A stretch of 64,000 bases of DNA from Hyphomicrobiales bacterium (GTDB lineage: Bacteria > Pseudomonadota > Alphaproteobacteria > Rhizobiales > Beijerinckiaceae): assembly GCA_900470775.1 (NCBI GenBank), contig UCBZ01000010.1, positions 1 to 64,000 of the forward strand. The letters are read 5' to 3'. Below are positions 9,260 to 17,168 of the stretch, one piece after another. The position numbers were made by a program, and so were the translations under genes. Positions within the stretch are counted from its first letter, which is position 1. Each line of letters opens with the position of its first letter. Under the pieces are notes generated by a model that was given only the letters and a program-made list of their open reading frames with translations, was not told where the DNA came from and ran no database searches.

Positions 9260-10561
9260 ATGGACAGCGACCAGAAACGCCTCGCCGCGCTGCGGCACCT
9301 CCTGACGCAGGCGCATGAGAAGCTCGGGCTCAAGCTCGGCTTCCGGCTGTGGGATGGCAGCTCGGTGCCCGCCAGCTGGCCGGCCGATGGGCTCGCCATC
9401 GCGATCCGCGATCCAGGCGCGGTCGCGGCTCTGGTCCGCAAGCCCCGACTCGACACCTTGCTCAATCTGCATGTGAGCGACCGCATCGCCCTGCTGAACG
9501 GCTCGATCTTCGATCTCGCCGCCGCCCGCCCCGAGGGCAAGGTCGGGCGCCTGGCGCGCACCATCTCCAAGCGCGCCATACTCGACATGCTGCGCCGCTT
9601 CATCTTCGCGCCGGGCACGGCCCCGAGCGCCGTCGATCATCGCAAGGGCGACGAGATCGCCCGTGACGGCGCGCCCACGACCAACAAGGCCAATATCGCC
9701 TATCACTACGACGTCTCGAACGCCTTCTACCGGCTCTTCCTCGATGAGGAGATGGTCTACACCTGCGCCTATTTCACGCAGGACCATGGAGATCTCGACC
9801 GCGCCCAGCGCGACAAGCTCGACATGATCTGCCGCAAGCTTCGCCTCAAGCCGGGCGACCGGCTGCTCGACATCGGCTGCGGCTGGGGCGCGCTGATCTG
9901 TCATGCCGCGCAGCATTACGGCGTCGAGGCCCATGGCGTGACGCTCGCCGAGGAGCAACTGGCGCTCGCCCGCGAGAAGGTCGAGCGGCTTGGGCTGCAG
10001 GACAAGGTGACGCTCCACCTCAAGGACTTCACCCAGATGGAGGGCGAGTTCGACAAGATCTCGTCGATCGGCATGTTCGAGCATGTCGGCATCGCCAACC
10101 ACCCCGCCTATTTCCAGGCGGTGAACCGACTGCTGCGGCCGCGTGGCCTGTATCTGCACCACACCATCTCGCGCCGAGCCAAGAAGACCGACAAGGCCTT
10201 CAACAAGATGCCGCCCGAATATCGCGCGCTGGTGCGCTATATCTTCCCGGGCGGCGAGCTCGACCATTTGGGCATGTCGATCGCCAATCTCGAGCGAAAC
10301 GGCTTCGAAATCCACGATGTCGAGGGCTGGCGCGAGCACTACCAGCGCACGACGAGACTGTGGTGGGAGCGGCTTAACGCGCGCAAAAGCGAGGCCGAAG
10401 CCGAGATCGGCCCCGAGCGCACGCGGATGTGGCTGCTGTATCTCGCCGGCTGTTCGCTCGCCTTCGAGCGCGGCGGCGCGCTGGTCAACCAGACGCTGGT
10501 CTCGAAGCGCCGCAAGGGCGCCTCGGGCCTGCCGCTTACGCGGGAAGATCTGTATCGCTGA
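9260..10561 (+). CDS. cfa: Cyclopropane-fatty-acyl-phospholipid synthase family protein
   Basis: 433 residues. It transfers a methylene from S-adenosylmethionine to unsaturated acyl chains of membrane phospholipids. Visible family motifs are IAYHYDVSNAFYRLFLD (147-163), YTCAYF (167-172), the SAM-binding LDIGCGWGA (203-211) and the active-site region GMFEHVG. The ATG at 9260 gives the usual N-terminal domain; an upstream frame opens earlier but looks non-coding. It is monocistronic and followed by a RIME-like palindrome. Related methyltransferases with other lipid products cannot be excluded. Confidence 0.92.
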   Translation: MDSDQKRLAALRHLLTQAHEKLGLKLGFRLWDGSSVPASWPADGLAIAIRDPGAVAALVRKPRLDTLLNLHVSDRIALLNGSIFDLAAARPEGKVGRLARTISKRAILDMLRRFIFAPGTAPSAVDHRKGDEIARDGAPTTNKANIAYHYDVSNAFYRLFLDEEMVYTCAYFTQDHGDLDRAQRDKLDMICRKLRLKPGDRLLDIGCGWGALICHAAQHYGVEAHGVTLAEEQLALAREKVERLGLQDKVTLHLKDFTQMEGEFDKISSIGMFEHVGIANHPAYFQAVNRLLRPRGLYLHHTISRRAKKTDKAFNKMPPEYRALVRYIFPGGELDHLGMSIANLERNGFEIHDVEGWREHYQRTTRLWWERLNARKSEAEAEIGPERTRMWLLYLAGCSLAFERGGALVNQTLVSKRRKGASGLPLTREDLYR

Positions 10562-10574
10562 TCGGCGCCGCTGG

Positions 10575-10657
10575 CGTCATGCTCGGGCTTGACCCGAGCA
10601 TCTCGGGAGGAGAACGCTCCCGTCAAAGTGATCCTCAGGTCAAGCCCGAGGATGACG
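10575..10657. repeat. RIME-like intergenic palindromic element, 83 bp (copy 1)
   Basis: The outer ends CGTCAT and ATGACG are inverted. Inside lie two hairpins: GCTCGGG-CTTGA-CCCGAGC at the left and CCTCAGG.CAAGCCCGAGG at the right. It lies between the converging cfa and DUF2853 genes. The same 83-bp layout recurs at 50950 and 52439. Confidence 0.85.
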
Positions 10658-10671
10658 CCGCGACGGCAACG

Positions 10672-10989
10672 TCACTTCTTCACGAAGAGGTCGAGCTTTC
10701 CGTAATGCTCGGCGAGCAGGTAGTAGAAGGTCAGGCGCGACTTGGTCTTGTCCGCCTTCATATGCTCGCAGATCGCCTTCACCGTGGCGTCGAGATCGGC
10801 GGTCTTCAGGCCAAGTTTCTTCTTCAGGAAATTCTCGCGCACCCGCTCCAGTTCGGCCGCATCCGAGCAGGCGACATAGCGGGTGTCCGGCTTGCCCATC
10901 ACGAGCGCATAGGATTTCGACATGCCCACAAAGGCCGCTTCATTGAGCGGCTTCTTGGCGAATTTCTTGACGTCGGCGAGATGATCCAT
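10672..10989 (-). CDS. DUF2853 family protein
   Basis: 105 residues, basic, predicted helical and cytoplasmic. It begins MDHLADVKKFAKK and ends with LTFYYLLAEHYGKLDLFVKK spread over the last 20 residues, the conserved tail of the DUF2853 family, which is widespread in alphaproteobacteria and Bacteroidetes and has no established function. The ATG at 10989 is preceded by AGAGGGG. No operon partner: it converges on cfa and diverges from a hydroxyacid dehydrogenase. Confidence 0.85.
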   Translation of the reverse strand: MDHLADVKKFAKKPLNEAAFVGMSKSYALVMGKPDTRYVACSDAAELERVRENFLKKKLGLKTADLDATVKAICEHMKADKTKSRLTFYYLLAEHYGKLDLFVKK

Positions 10990-11227
10990 CGGTAGCCCCT
11001 CTTCGGCCGGACGGCGGCGCCTCCGGCGTGCCAGTTGTCGCGCGGCAAACGTTAACGCGCTTTTTTGCCGCAGGCGAGGGGCCAGCGGCGCCCGGCCCAC
11101 TTTTTCCAAGAGGTGCCAGAAGGCCTTCGCGATGCACCGGGAGGATGCCGCCCCTGCAGGCGCGCGGGTTGAGCCCGCTGCCGCGAGATGCTGCGATGCA
11201 GCATCCAAGACGAAAGCGAACCGACCG

Positions 11228-12175
11228 ATGAAGCCGACGATCCTGATGGCCCCCAAGATGCCTGCGGCGCTCATCGCGAGGCTGCACCAGAACTACGAAT
11301 TGCTCGGCCCCATGGAACGCCCGACGCCCGACGCGCTGCCTCTTCGAGCGGCGGAGGCGCGCGTGCTGCTGACGGTCGGCGGCTGGCGCACCGATGCAGC
11401 CCTGATGACCGCTTTGCCGAAGCTCGGCCTCGTCGCATGTTACGGCACAGGGATCGAAGGCGTCGACCAGACGCACGCCAAGGCGCGCGGCATCCTGCTC
11501 AGCAATGGTGGCGATGCCAATGCGGACGCCGTCGCCGAATTCGCCATCGGCCTGATGCTCGCGAGCATCCGCCAGATCGGCAAGGGCGACCGTTTCATCC
11601 GCTCCGGCCGCTGGACCGGCACCGCGATCGAGCGCATGCCGATCGTGCCGGGCCTCGCCGGCCGCAGGCTCGGCATCTATGGGCTGGGCTCGATCGGTGC
11701 CCGGATCGCGACGATGGCGAAGGTCTTCGGCATGGAGATCGGCTATCACAACCGCTCGCAGCGCCTGGACCTGCCCTATCACTATGGGGACAGCCTGCTC
11801 GGCCTCGCCGAATGGTCAGATGTGCTGATGGTCGCCGTCAGGGCGAGCGCGGAAACCCGCCATGCCGTGAACGCGCCGGTGCTCCAGGCACTCGGCCCGA
11901 AAGGCCATCTCGTCAACATATCCCGTGGAATCGCCGTCGACGAGGAGGCGCTATGCGAGGCGCTGGAGGCCGGCACGATCGCCGGCGCAGGCCTCGACGT
12001 CTTCGAGAACGAGCCGAACGTTCCCGACCGCCTCAAGGCGATCGACAATGTGGTCCTCACGCCTCACATCGCCGCCATGGCCGACAGCGCCCAGTTCGCC
12101 CAGCAGGAACTCCTGCTACGCAACCTCGACGCCTTCTTCGCCGGACAGCCTCTGCCCTCGGGCGTGCCGCTTTAG
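11228..12175 (+). CDS. 2-hydroxyacid dehydrogenase (glyoxylate/hydroxypyruvate reductase-like)
   Basis: 315 residues. The NAD(P) motif GLGSIG is at 152-157; the catalytic triad is complete with Arg233 (ISRG), Glu262 (VFENEP) and His280 (TPHIAAM). HNRS after the second Rossmann strand suggests NADPH preference, as in GhrB-type reductases (inference). It probably reduces glyoxylate, hydroxypyruvate or a related 2-oxoacid in the cytosol. It stands alone on the plus strand, 8 bases before the end of the convergent L,D-transpeptidase gene. The ATG at 11228 gives the canonical N-terminus. Confidence 0.9.
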   Translation: MKPTILMAPKMPAALIARLHQNYELLGPMERPTPDALPLRAAEARVLLTVGGWRTDAALMTALPKLGLVACYGTGIEGVDQTHAKARGILLSNGGDANADAVAEFAIGLMLASIRQIGKGDRFIRSGRWTGTAIERMPIVPGLAGRRLGIYGLGSIGARIATMAKVFGMEIGYHNRSQRLDLPYHYGDSLLGLAEWSDVLMVAVRASAETRHAVNAPVLQALGPKGHLVNISRGIAVDEEALCEALEAGTIAGAGLDVFENEPNVPDRLKAIDNVVLTPHIAAMADSAQFAQQELLLRNLDAFFAGQPLPSGVPL

Positions 12176-12183
12176 GCGCCGCA

Positions 12184-12714
12184 TCAGGGCAGGACCACGA
12201 CCGGCGTGCCCATCCGGACGCGGGCGTAGAGATCGGCGACGTCCTGGTTATGCATGCGGAAGCAGCCGTAGGACGCCGCCGTGCCGATCGTGCCGGGCAT
12301 GTTGGTGCCGTGGATGGCGTATTCGCCGCCGGGTCCGAGCCCGATCACGCGCGCACCCATCGGGTTGCGCGGCGAGCCGCCGGGGATGACGTCGGGCAGG
12401 CGCGGATTGTCGCGCTTCACCGAGGCCGGCGGGCTCCAGGCCGGGTCGACCTGCATTTCCTCGACATATTTGACGCCGCGCCACTGCTTGCCGGCCTTGC
12501 CGACGGCGATCGTATAGCGGATCGCCTCGCCGCCAGCGGTGACGAGATAAAGCCGGCGCTCGCCGGTGCGGATCACGATCGTGCCGGGCTGGAAGCGCGC
12601 ATCGGGCACCAGGACGACCTCGCGCGCCATCGCCGCCTGCCCGGCCAGAAGCGACGGCAGAAGCGCAATCGCCACCGCCAGCAGGATGTCGATCGAAGCT
12701 CGCTGTTTGGCCAT
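12184..12714 (-). CDS. L,D-transpeptidase (YkuD domain)
   Basis: 176 residues. The signal peptide spans residues 1 to about 30 (LLAVAIALLPSLLAGQAAMA). The YkuD catalytic motif is intact: His135 in AIHGTN, then Ser148, Gly150 and Cys151 in ASYGCFRMHN. Such enzymes make 3-3 crosslinks in peptidoglycan or attach proteins to it in the periplasm. The ATG at 12714 follows GGGAG; an in-frame ATG at 12759 would put a Cys-containing extension before the signal peptide and is unlikely. Confidence 0.92.
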   Translation of the reverse strand: MAKQRASIDILLAVAIALLPSLLAGQAAMAREVVLVPDARFQPGTIVIRTGERRLYLVTAGGEAIRYTIAVGKAGKQWRGVKYVEEMQVDPAWSPPASVKRDNPRLPDVIPGGSPRNPMGARVIGLGPGGEYAIHGTNMPGTIGTAASYGCFRMHNQDVADLYARVRMGTPVVVLP

Positions 12715-12847
12715 GGCCCATCTCCCGCGCGGACAACAAGCGGGAGATGTGACGCGCATCCCCTGAATCGGGGGTTGAGCGACATGGTGAAGCGGTGATT
12801 CAGGATGAATCGGCCGTAAATCGGCAAATTCGGCTCAGCCGCCGAGT

Positions 12848-13696
12848 TCAGGCTGCGGGGCTCAGGCGGTGCTGCTGCGGCAGCAGGAAGGGCAGGCCCG
12901 GCGCCGGCGCCCGGCTGAGCGAAAGGTCGACCTTGAAGACCTGCCGCAGCAGCGCATCGTCCAGCGTCTTTGCCGGTGCGCCCTGCACGATGATGCGGCC
13001 CTGATCCATCACCACGAGATGATCGGCATAGGTCACGGCGAGGTTGAGGTCGTGCAGCACGACCAGCACCGCGACCCCGCGCGCGGCGATGGTCCGCGCC
13101 ATGTCGAGCAGCGCGAGTTGATGGCACAAATCGAGGCTGGCGATCGGCTCGTCCAGGAACAGCACCTGCCGCTCGCAGACGCTGCGGCCGGCCTCCATCT
13201 GGCACAGAGCGCGCGCAAACTGGACGCGCTGCTGCTCGCCGCCCGACAAGGTCTGGTAGCGCCGGCTGGCGAGTTCGAGCACGCCCGCGGCCGCCAGGCA
13301 CTCGCCGATCAGGACCTCCCGGCGCTGGCGTGACAACGCCCGGCCGACGCCGTCGGCCCCGAGCCGCGCCACCTCATACACGCTGAAGGGGAAGACCAGC
13401 CGCGCATGCTGCGCCATCACCACCCGCTGGCAGGCCAGCCGCCAGCCCGGGATCGACGACAGCGCCTCGCCATCGACGAGGACCGAGCCGGACGACGGCG
13501 TGAGTTCCCCGGTCAGGAGCTTCAACAGGGTCGATTTGCCCGCGCCGTTGGGACCGATCAGGATCGTGGTCGTGCCCGGCGCCAGCGCCAGCGACGCCTC
13601 GCTGACCAGTTGCCGGCCGCCGGCCGTGAAGCTGACGCCCTGTCCGGTCACGATGGCCTGTGGGGCACTGCCCTGCGATGCAACGGTCTCAGACAT
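12848..13696 (-). CDS. hmuV: Heme ABC transporter ATP-binding protein HmuV
   Basis: 282 residues. Walker A is GPNGAGKST (48-56), the signature LSGGEQQRVQFARAL, Walker B VLFLDEPIASLD and the H-loop VVLHDLN. The order hmuT-hmuU-hmuV with overlapping frames is typical of heme import across the inner membrane. The start overlaps the end of hmuU by 8 bases. The extra residues between signature and Walker B (QMEAGRSVCERQ) are common in HmuV. Confidence 0.93.
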   Translation of the reverse strand: MSETVASQGSAPQAIVTGQGVSFTAGGRQLVSEASLALAPGTTTILIGPNGAGKSTLLKLLTGELTPSSGSVLVDGEALSSIPGWRLACQRVVMAQHARLVFPFSVYEVARLGADGVGRALSRQRREVLIGECLAAAGVLELASRRYQTLSGGEQQRVQFARALCQMEAGRSVCERQVLFLDEPIASLDLCHQLALLDMARTIAARGVAVLVVLHDLNLAVTYADHLVVMDQGRIIVQGAPAKTLDDALLRQVFKVDLSLSRAPAPGLPFLLPQQHRLSPAA

Positions 13697-14798
13697 CGAG
13701 CGGCCCCGAGCGGCGCAGCAGCAGCCACAGGAAGAACGGCGCGCCGATCGCGGCGGTGACGATCCCTATCGGGAGTTCGGCGGGGGCCACGATCAGCCGG
13801 GCGGCGATATCGGCGCCGACCAGCAGCATCGCGCCGCCCAGCGCCGACAGCGGCAGCAGCAGGCGATGGTCGGGCCCGGTGGCGAGCCGGACGAGATGAG
13901 GCACCACGATGCCGACGAAGCCGATCATCCCCGCCGTGGCGACGCTGGCGCCGACCGCCAGCGCGACCAGGATAATCGCCATCGCCTTCACGCGCTGCAC
14001 GGGGATGCCGAGATGATAGGCCTCTGCCTCACCCAGCATCAGCCCGTTGAGCCCGCGCGCCAGCAGTGGCATCGCCAGCAGCAGCGGCAGCACGATCGGC
14101 GCGACGGCCGAGAGCTTGGTCCAGCTCGCGCCGCCGAGGCTGCCGAGTGACCAGAAGGTCAGATCACGCAATTGGCGGTCATCCGACAGATAGGCCAGCA
14201 GCCCCGTCAGCGCCCCGGCCAGAGCGCCGAGCGCGACGCCGGCGAGCAGCATGGTCGCGACCGATGTCCGTCCGTCCCGCGTCGCGATGAGATAAAGCGC
14301 CAGGGTCGAGAGCAGCCCGCCGCAGAAGGCACCGAAGGGCAAAACCGCGAAAGGCAATTTCATCGCCATGCCGGTCAGAAAGCGATCGCCGAGCACGATC
14401 GTGGCGGCAGCGGCAAGCCCAGCCCCGGCCGAGACGCCGACAAGGCCCGGATCGGCGAGCGGATTGCGGAACAGGCCCTGCATCAGCGCACCGGACACAG
14501 CCAGCGCCGCCCCGATCAGCAGGCCGATCAGCACGCGCGGCAGCCGGATATTGAGCACGACGAGGACGTCGCGGCCCTGCAGCAGCGCGTCATCGCCCGC
14601 GAGCCGCGCCATCAGAATCTCGGCGACGCGGCCCGGCGGAATCGCGATCGCACCCTGACCGATCGCCACGATCGTCAGCGCCAGGCAGGCGAGTGTCAGC
14701 CCGATGACGGTCGCGACCGCAGCGCGTCGCCGCCCATCGACGAATGCGGCAAGCGACGGCAGCGCCATGGAACGGGCCGGAGGCGTGGCCAGCGTCAC
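13689..14798 (-). CDS. hmuU: Heme ABC transporter permease HmuU (FecCD family)
   Basis: 369 residues with about nine to ten membrane helices. Typical FecCD sequences are seen: LPRVLIGLLIGAALAVSGALMQG, NPLADPGLVGVSAGA and IGFVGIVVPHLVRL. It forms the inner-membrane heme channel. It overlaps hmuT by 4 bases (ATGA) and hmuV by 8, so translation of the three genes is coupled. Confidence 0.94.
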   Translation of the reverse strand: MTLATPPARSMALPSLAAFVDGRRRAAVATVIGLTLACLALTIVAIGQGAIAIPPGRVAEILMARLAGDDALLQGRDVLVVLNIRLPRVLIGLLIGAALAVSGALMQGLFRNPLADPGLVGVSAGAGLAAAATIVLGDRFLTGMAMKLPFAVLPFGAFCGGLLSTLALYLIATRDGRTSVATMLLAGVALGALAGALTGLLAYLSDDRQLRDLTFWSLGSLGGASWTKLSAVAPIVLPLLLAMPLLARGLNGLMLGEAEAYHLGIPVQRVKAMAIILVALAVGASVATAGMIGFVGIVVPHLVRLATGPDHRLLLPLSALGGAMLLVGADIAARLIVAPAELPIGIVTAAIGAPFFLWLLLRRSGPLDV

Positions 14799-15751
14799 GG
14801 CGCGGCCGCGGTCTTCAAAGCCGGAATCGCGGCCTCGGGATAGATCGCGGCCATCAGATCACGCGCCGCGAGCGGCGTGCGCGGCCCGAAGCCGAGCAGA
14901 TAAAGCCCATCCATCTGGAGCAGCCGCTGGCCGGTCGCGGCGGGCGTCTGCGAGAAGGACGGCATCGCGAAGAGTTCGTCGGGCGTGACATTGCGGGTGC
15001 CGCTGTTGCGCATCATCAGGATGATTTCGGGCGCGGCCGCCAGGATCGCCTCGTCCGTCATCGGCTTGTAGCCTTCGATCTCGCTGGCGACGTTGACGCC
15101 GCCGGCATGGCCGATGATCGCGTCGGCTGAGCTGTTGCGCCCGCCGACCATGACGCGGCCGTTCTGCAGCGACAGCACGAAGAGCACCCGGCGCCTGGCC
15201 GGAATCCGGCCGCGCAGCGTGGCGAGTTCGTCGAAGCGCTCCGTGGTCTGGGCCGCCAGCCGGCGCGCCGGCTCGGCCGCGCCCACGGCGGAGCCGATCG
15301 CCTCGATCTTGCTGGCGACGCCCTCGGCCGACATCCCGTCCGTGATCCGAACCAGCTTCACGCCGGATTCGGTCAGCAGCGAGACCGCGTCCGGCGGGCC
15401 GGCGCCTTCGATGGCGAGGATCAGCGAGGGCTTCAGCGACAGCACGCCCTCGGCCGAGAGCGCCCGGACATAGCCGACATTGGCCTTGTCGCGCAGCGCG
15501 TCCGCCGGGAACAGGCTGGTCGAATCGACGCCCACGATCCTGTCCTGGAGACCGAGCGCATAGATCACCTCGGTGATGACGCCGCCGACCGCGACGATGC
15601 GCTCCTGCGCCTGGCCGAGCGCGGGACTGGCGAACCCCGTCGGGAGCAAAAAGCTGACGGCCGCGAGCAGCGTCAGGCCGATCGCGGCCGAGACTTCGCG
15701 CCTGTCCGGTTGGCGCTGCCGGTCTGCCGGAAGGGCTGTGCGGCGGAACAT
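14795..15751 (-). CDS. hmuT: Heme-binding periplasmic protein HmuT
   Basis: 318 residues. A basic N-terminus is followed by a signal segment (about 22-46), then ERIVAVGGVITEVIYALG, the start of the periplasmic-binding-protein fold of TroA/HmuT type; VGVDSTSLFP and NVGYVRALSAEGVLSLKP are typical of hemin-binding members. It receives heme from a TonB-dependent receptor, which is not in this window. It is the first gene of the operon and diverges from the HmoA-like/hutX pair across a 250-bp AT-rich promoter region. Confidence 0.92.
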   Translation of the reverse strand: MFRRTALPADRQRQPDRREVSAAIGLTLLAAVSFLLPTGFASPALGQAQERIVAVGGVITEVIYALGLQDRIVGVDSTSLFPADALRDKANVGYVRALSAEGVLSLKPSLILAIEGAGPPDAVSLLTESGVKLVRITDGMSAEGVASKIEAIGSAVGAAEPARRLAAQTTERFDELATLRGRIPARRRVLFVLSLQNGRVMVGGRNSSADAIIGHAGGVNVASEIEGYKPMTDEAILAAAPEIILMMRNSGTRNVTPDELFAMPSFSQTPAATGQRLLQMDGLYLLGFGPRTPLAARDLMAAIYPEAAIPALKTAAAP

Positions 15752-15843
15752 GAGCCGATCTCCTGAACGCCGGCCGCTGCCCGCCCGTAAGGCCGAGAGA
15801 CAGCATCGCCAGCTGCGGTGTTACCGTTTCGCCAAGTAGTTTT

Positions 15844-15866
15844 CAGTTTTTAATTATTCAAAACTG
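15844..15866. promoter_or_regulatory. Inverted repeat in the heme-locus divergent promoter (element 1)
   Basis: CAGTTTT at 15844-15850 and AAAACTG at 15860-15866 form a perfect 7-bp inverted repeat with a 9-base AT-rich spacer, extendable to about 11 bp with one mismatch. It lies about 93 bases upstream of hmuT and 136 bases upstream of the HmoA-like gene. It is a good candidate for an iron or heme regulator (Irr, RirA or Fur class); the regulator is inferred. Confidence 0.5.
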
Positions 15867-15871
15867 AGAAT

Positions 15872-15892
15872 AACGTCAGCGTTGTTGACGTT
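15872..15892. promoter_or_regulatory. Inverted repeat in the heme-locus divergent promoter (element 2)
   Basis: AACGTCA (15872-15878) and TGACGTT (15886-15892) form a perfect 7-bp inverted repeat with a 7-base spacer, 5 bases away from element 1. The symmetry and spacing suit a dimeric repressor between hmuTUV and the HmoA-like/hutX genes. No consensus could be assigned with certainty. Confidence 0.5.
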
Positions 15893-16001
15893 GATATTCA
15901 GCTTTACTAGAAGCGGTCAAGGGCAAGGCGACGATGCGAGACGGCGCCCGGCGCCGAACCGCTTATGACCGCCCAGCAGAACCCAGAACAGGAAGATCCC
16001 G

Positions 16002-16349
16002 ATGTTCATCGCCATGAACCGCTTCAAGGTCGCCAAGGGTGAGGAGACCGCCTTCGAGACCGTCTGGTCGACGCGCAAGACCCGCCTCGACGAGATGCCG
16101 GGCTTCCTCGCCTTCCATTTGCTCAAGGGCCCCGAGAAGGAGGATCACACGCTGTATTCCTCCCACACCACCTGGGCCTCCAAGGCCGACTTCACCGCCT
16201 GGACGGTGTCGGAGCAGTTCCGGGATTCGCATCGCAACGCCGGCGAGAAGCGCGAGAAGCCGCTGTTCCTCGGGCATCCCGAGTTCGAGGGCTTCGAGAC
16301 GGTGCTGAGCGAGACCAATCCGCACCGCCCCCTTCAGGCGGCCGAGTGA
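16002..16349 (+). CDS. Heme-degrading monooxygenase, HmoA/IsdG-like (antibiotic biosynthesis monooxygenase fold)
   Basis: 115 residues. A ferredoxin-like ABM-domain protein beginning MFIAMNRFKVAKGEE, with TRLDEMPGFLAFHLLKG and DHTLYSSHTTWAS; relatives (HmoA, IsdG type) open the heme ring to release iron. The ATG at 16002 follows AGGA. It is the first gene of a two-gene plus-strand operon with hutX and faces hmuTUV, so heme taken up by HmuTUV would be degraded here. Confidence 0.85.
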   Translation: MFIAMNRFKVAKGEETAFETVWSTRKTRLDEMPGFLAFHLLKGPEKEDHTLYSSHTTWASKADFTAWTVSEQFRDSHRNAGEKREKPLFLGHPEFEGFETVLSETNPHRPLQAAE

Positions 16350-16894
16350 AGGCCGCCCCGATGTCGGATGTGCAGACGATCGACAAGGCTCCCGTCGCAC
16401 TGGGCGGGATTGAGAAGGCCAGGCAGATCCTGGCCGAGAAGCCCGATGCGATGGTTGAGTCGGTCGCGAAGGAGGCCGGCGTCTCCACGCGCGCCGTTCT
16501 CGAGCTGACCCCGGCGGAAGGGCGCACCCTGATCGCAGCCGAACGCTTCGAGGCGCTCTGGCAGGAGCTCGCGACCTGGGGAACCGTGCTGTTTCTCGTC
16601 CATACGCCCGACGTCGTGCTGGAATGCGAGGGCTCGCTTCCGGTCGGCTCCTTCGGCCATGGCTATTACAACATCCATGGCGACAGCCCGATCGGCGGGC
16701 ATATCAAGGCGTCGAACTGCACGGCGATCTATATCGTCGATCGCCAGCTCCCCAGCCGGCGGGTCTGCTCGGTGCAGTTCTTCAACGGGGCCGGCGAGGT
16801 GATGTTCAAGGTTTTCGTCCGGCGCGACGCGCAGCGGGCCCTGCTTCCCGACCAGCTGGAGAAATTCGAGACGCTGAAGACGCGTTTCGGCTGA
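16346..16894 (+). CDS. hutX: Heme utilization cytosolic carrier protein HutX/HuvX
   Basis: 182 residues from a GTG that overlaps the preceding stop (GTGA). An ATG at 16361 with GAAGG upstream is an equally plausible start and would give 177 residues. The sequence shows TWGTVLFLVHTPDVVLECEG and SFGHGYYNIHGDSPIGGHI in order, the ChuX/HutX fold that binds heme in the cytosol. It completes the heme-handling set: import (HmuTUV), carriage (HutX) and degradation (HmoA-like). Confidence 0.9.
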   Translation: MKAAPMSDVQTIDKAPVALGGIEKARQILAEKPDAMVESVAKEAGVSTRAVLELTPAEGRTLIAAERFEALWQELATWGTVLFLVHTPDVVLECEGSLPVGSFGHGYYNIHGDSPIGGHIKASNCTAIYIVDRQLPSRRVCSVQFFNGAGEVMFKVFVRRDAQRALLPDQLEKFETLKTRFG

Positions 16895-17023
16895 GCACGG
16901 CGGCATCGCGCGAGGGCGCGTGCCATGCGGCGGTTGGCATGGTATGGCGGCAGGCGCCGCCGCCATCTTCGGGACATGGATTGGGCCGAAGAGCCTTGCT
17001 TGTGAACCCTGCCATGCCCAGCG

Positions 17024-17043
17024 CTAACCATTTGTTAACCATG
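17024..17043 (+). promoter_or_regulatory. CtrA-like binding site
   Basis: CTAA-N7-TTAAC (17024-17039), continuing as TTAACCAT, differs by one base from the full CtrA consensus TTAA-N7-TTAAC known from Caulobacter and conserved in Rhizobiales. TAACCAT is directly repeated here. It sits just upstream of the flippase-like gene. Confidence 0.5.
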
Positions 17044-17062
17044 TGGGAGCAGCTTGCTCCAC
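17043..17062 (+). other. Short hairpin in the leader of the flippase-like gene
   Basis: GGAGCA-GCT-TGCTCC forms a 6-bp stem with a 3-base loop, extendable with one bulge to GTGG..CCAC. No T-run follows, so a leader structure is more likely than a terminator. It begins at the end of the CtrA-like box. Confidence 0.35.
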
Positions 17063-17168
17063 GTAGAGCCGTTTGTACGTGATCGGACCTGCCGATCAGC
17101 CAACGGAACGGTCCCGCCGCCACGACCTTCGGGAACTCGGCGCCGACGATCTGTCCGACATCCAGACC

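Noticed and set aside
8873..10339. Long open minus-strand frame continuing upstream of the NIPSNAP gene and antisense to cfa
   Set aside because: The translation is Arg/Glu/Ala-rich low-information sequence mirroring the cfa codons. The real NIPSNAP start has its own ribosome binding site at 8872.
11188..12798. Long plus-strand frame overlapping the hydroxyacid dehydrogenase and L,D-transpeptidase
   Set aside because: Its product is Arg/Pro/His-rich, as expected from an out-of-frame reading of high-GC genes; both overlapped genes have clear family motifs.
16346..16360. Certain assignment of the hutX start
   Set aside because: GTG at 16346 and ATG at 16361 are both plausible; neither can be excluded from sequence.
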